A stretch of DNA of 64,000 nucleotides, from the NCBI GenBank assembly GCA_017590115.1, contig JAGGNK010010226.1, positions 5,739,732 through 5,803,731 of the forward strand, read 5' to 3'. The notes under the pieces are model-generated. The model was not told the DNA's origin. It did no database searches and saw only the letters and a program-made list of their open reading frames with translations. Shown here piece by piece: positions 60,376 through 64,000 of the stretch. Every line of letters starts with the position of its first letter. Positions within the stretch are counted from its first letter, which is position 1. Source of the DNA: Montifringilla adamsi. Its lineage: Eukaryota; Chordata; Aves; Passeriformes; Passeridae. The position numbers and the translations under genes were made by a program.

Positions 60376-63300
60376 TGTAGTACTGTTGATTTGATCATAA
60401 TTCAGTAATGAATAAAATACCACAATGCTCTACTAAATTACTTGTCAAAATTTACCTCAGAAAATAAAAAAGCTAATTAAAAACAGAAAGGAACAAACCC
60501 CACTATGCTGCAGTTTCAAAACTGTATCTGCCGATTTCCTCATGTTGCAAATTTTAGTTACAAAGTCATGCCTTCCCCATTTTTTGAGGATTAACAAATT
60601 CACTTCTGCCTTCTCTGCTAACGAGGACAGCACTACAGAAGGTGGTAGGATGCTTGTAAATGCCAGGGTTCTGTTGATTTGTGGATACTTCTGTGACTAA
60701 AGGAATGTAGCAGTTGTGTGAGACGACCCCTATTATCTCTTTTGCTCCCTGACAATGCCAGATTGTGCAGGGAGCTGTGCTTGAAAATGAAATTCCCACC
60801 TCCCCAAATATATGCACAGTGACTTTCTGGAACATGATTTTCACAACAAGTACCCACACTTTGTTCATTTGCTTTCTCAGTGGCCTCTTTTGACTGAAGG
60901 CTTGAAAGTGGCAGCTCAGAACTGTAGAAGGTCAGAAGAAAGCAAATAACATTTGTTTAACAGCTATTGGTACTAGCAAAAGTTTAGCTGTGGGTAAGTG
61001 ATTGCATCAATTCTACTCCATAGCTCTTACAAAAGAAAATAGGTCTTGAGATCACTTTGGAATACCATTTCTCTGGCTTTGAGGAAACAGCAGATTCTGC
61101 ATGGTAGATGACTGACGAGTTCTGATTCCTACAAAAGTCCTCAGCCACTGAATGCACTTCCTAAGAAATCCTCAATTACAGCAAACTAGACAATTTGGAG
61201 AGGACTAGGCATTTCCATCAAGGCTGTAAAATGTAGAACACCTGTAGAAAAAGCTGCAATCTAAAACTCCCCCAGTTCATTGCCAGGTGAAACTGACTTC
61301 TGACATTTTAAAAAAAGAAATGGAAGGTTTGTTTGTCCCCAGGGCCCAACTGTGTCCTAAGTGCCACATTCCTATGAGGGCTATGGAACCTTCAGTACTG
61401 GAAATCTTGAAAAAACCAGATCAGAGCTGTCTGGAGTGACATCTGCAGGCAAGCTTGCTGTAAGACAAAGGAACCCAAAAGCCCTGGTCTCACTCCTGTC
61501 ATTAGATTTCTAATATTATTAATATCATTTAGTAATAGTTGCACTAAAAGATTTGTCCATTTTACTGCAATTATGGGAAGCATTTAAGCCAAGGCCAGCT
61601 ACCTTCCAGAAGGAATTTTATGTTTCACATATTCTGGGCTCCAGGAGAGACTCCTGAGGAGATTTTTGGTCTGTGCTACAGAAAAGGACAAGCCCCATGG
61701 CTGCAATGACCCCAAATAATTCCAGATTCACAGAATATATCACAGCAGTTGTTTATTCATTGTTTAAGTACAGATATAGTTAACATTGCCCAAAACCAGA
61801 CACCATGGGTGTGGCACATCCTCAGTCCATCCCCTCTCACCCAGGAGTAAGGCATCTCTGATTCCTCAAATGGCTGTGGTGTGGTTTGTTCAATCACACA
61901 GGAAATAACTGGGACAATAACATGTCTCAGGTGTAGTCTCCAGGGTACTACCATCCTAAAATACTAAAAAAAATGTATGAACTCCATGCTAAGAAACAAC
62001 AGTTGAGAAATTGTGGGTTCTCTTCTTTTGCTTGGGGTGGTGGGGTTAAACTCCTAGGAGTCACATCAACAATTTTTATAAAAACCACAAAGTTCTCCTG
62101 AGCTTGTAGAACTCAGTCTGGTGGAGCTCGTCAAACAGCTTTATCCTAGAGTGAGCCATGCTGCTGAAAAATTAAAAAAATTATTCCCTTTTTGCTGAGG
62201 GAAAAAAGAGCATATTGTTGGGTTGCTTGGTGCTTCATAGGTGTGATAAGCTAAGAACTCAATACTCCTCCCAGGTTCTGGAAATTTAACATCTCAAGGC
62301 CTCAGTCCTCGCAGAACCAGAAATTACTGTTGTTACTTCAGTGATCTTTTACAATTAGACATTTTCCTCGCTTGTTTTTCATGCTTTTGATCACTAATAT
62401 TGCACTGTTTATTTCTCTGCTTTTATTATTGTCAAGGCTAAAATAATATGTGGGAGAGAAATGTGCTCAGAAAAGACAGACTCTAGTTTTATTCCTCTGC
62501 TCACACTGCAAAATACAGCACACAACAAATCTGCAAGCAAATCTGGATTTGTGACTTATGTGGGCCATTAATATTTAATGCATGCAGCATCTACTCCTTT
62601 GCAGGTTTGTCCATATTCTATTATAATGTCCTGTAAACAGTCTCCAGGTAATTTCTGACATCTCTGGAGCAAGAAACTGCTATGTATACAAAATTCAAAC
62701 TGTGCTGGAGATGAGAAATGATGGCAGAAATAAGTGTTAGAGCCCTTTGATCTCCCTTCCTCTCTGCAGCAATAAATATATTCAGAAAGGCAGTGCTGTA
62801 GATTTATAAATGTTAGCACTCTGAGTGAAGTCAAACTAATTTACTCTATGAACTTCTCTGACATTATGAAAACTTTACACAGAGATCATTGCATGTGAAG
62901 TACTAAAATACTATAATTTTAACTTAAAAACCCCACTCACCAGACATTCAAGTTCCCTTCTGTATATCTGCTGTGTTTTGAAGTGTTTTAAGAATAAGTG
63001 GGAACACCATAAAGATGGCAAAATAAATTATGCCTCTTGAAGTTTAGGAATAACACCAACATAAAATAAAATTGTATTAATCCATTTTTATGGATTGAGA
63101 CTCTAGCAGTGAGGGAGAGGAAGAGTAGAAGGGGATTGTTCTGAAGGAAGGGATGGTGACTAGGAAGAGACAAGCGGCACTGGAGATTCTAACACGGTGA
63201 CAGGGGGTTGAGCCTTGTCTCAAGCTCATGCATCATTTGTCCTGGGGGAAAATTAATTGATTGGGAAAATTCAGGAATGAAGTAGCTGCAGATTTGAGAG

Positions 63301-64000
63301 TGGTGAGTACATCTCACCATCAGCACTGGGCCACATTTGAGGTTTTTGGCTTGAAGGTGCAAGAGGCAGCACCTGGCTGCAGTGGGGAAGGAGGGCACTC
63401 AGCGCCACAGCAGCCCAGGCAGGGGCACCAACTGCACCTGCAGCTTCAGACCTTTCCCTCTGCTGATGGATGGAACAGAGGGAACATCTCCAAAGGAAAC
63501 AAAGCCCAGAGGCTGGCTCTGAGCAGGTGACCATGTCAGTCAGGAAGGAGGAAAAATAATGGCAAGGGGAGTACTTTCCCTCCTGGTGTGAAGCTCTCTG
63601 CTGGCAGCAATTGTAGGCACTGCCTTCCTAGCTTCTTTAACAAATTATTGATGCCTTAATTAGCTCAGAAGGGTGCTCTGCATCTTTTGGCCTGCTACAG
63701 ACCTGTAGGAGCTTTGCTCCCCTCCCTGCAGTGATGCCCCATCGATTTTAAAATCCTGTCCTACCCTTGGTTTTCTTCTGAGAAGGTCTCAGCAGACACC
63801 TGGGACTGAGCTAAAGGTCACACAAGACATCTCCATTTTCTGGTGCTTGCCTGGAGGACCTGAACTCTTCCATGTGCTGATCAGATGATGGCTCCCACCA
63901 CTTTGCAATCCTAAGGGGAATAATGGAGTGCAATCCTAACCAGTGATGTAGCCCTACTTTGTTCAGCTAACAGAGGTGGCTATCCAAATTTCAGCACCCA
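60376..64000. other. Non-coding stretch to the window end
   Basis: AT-rich with no named repeat or recognisable gene. Overlapping short frames at 60566-60868 (minus) and 63189-63534 (both strands) coincide with locally GC-richer sequence. The last 300 bases show nothing distinctive. Confidence 0.55.

Noticed and set aside
1..64000. CRISPR array, operon, prophage, tRNA or rRNA genes, or an endogenous retrovirus
   Set aside because: No regularly spaced repeats, tightly packed genes, tRNA or rRNA folds, primer-binding sites, paired LTRs, or reverse transcriptase or protease motifs were seen. The composition and CR1 content are those of vertebrate nuclear DNA.

Overview
The window reads as a non-coding stretch of a vertebrate nuclear genome, most likely a bird. 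The evidence is several CR1 (chicken repeat 1) LINE fragments in both orientations. One keeps the typical 3' end with the terminal ATTCTATGAT octamer-type motif. The sequence is visibly AT-rich and CpG-poor, has few microsatellites, and its only clear CpG-rich block is one island. I found no prokaryotic gene organisation, operon, CRISPR array, tRNA, rRNA, intact transposon or complete protein-coding gene. The open frames are short, overlap on both strands, and none carries a protein domain I recognise. The window is best read as intergenic or intronic DNA. Every exon call is a hypothesis built from splice-site consensus.

Layout. 1-16.8 kb: AT-rich unique sequence with one candidate exon (1528-1604), two inverted repeats, and a fragment of an old amniote repeat (10197-10212 and flanks). 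16.85-21.95 kb: three plus-strand CR1 pieces (16851-17102, 20535-20725, a weak one at 21860-21940), with a TATA/initiator pair at 18650-18686 and a 31-bp tandem duplication at 19704 between them. 23.4-29.4 kb: two candidate exons, a T44 homopolymer at 24114-24157, local duplications, and two clean hairpins near 29.2-29.4 kb. 30.5-32 kb: a weak minus-strand exon candidate and an old minus-strand CR1.

34.6-35.65 kb is the most gene-like part. A CpG island (35208-35619) overlaps a minus-strand open frame that runs from an ATG at 35571 without a stop up to a good splice donor at 35339/35338. That is the pattern of a first exon, so a transcript running leftward from the island is the main hypothesis here. 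36-50 kb is AT-rich with a G-quadruplex motif (41933-41954), two fragments of palindrome-rich old repeats (42988-43007, 49193-49248) and a candidate exon (44472-44586). 50-64 kb has a cluster of strong splice-like signals (50588-50990), an old minus-strand CR1 (56650-57245) and an AAT/AAC microsatellite (60346-60375).

No undescribed biological system can be demonstrated from this sequence. The testable leads are the CpG-island transcript and the candidate exons.
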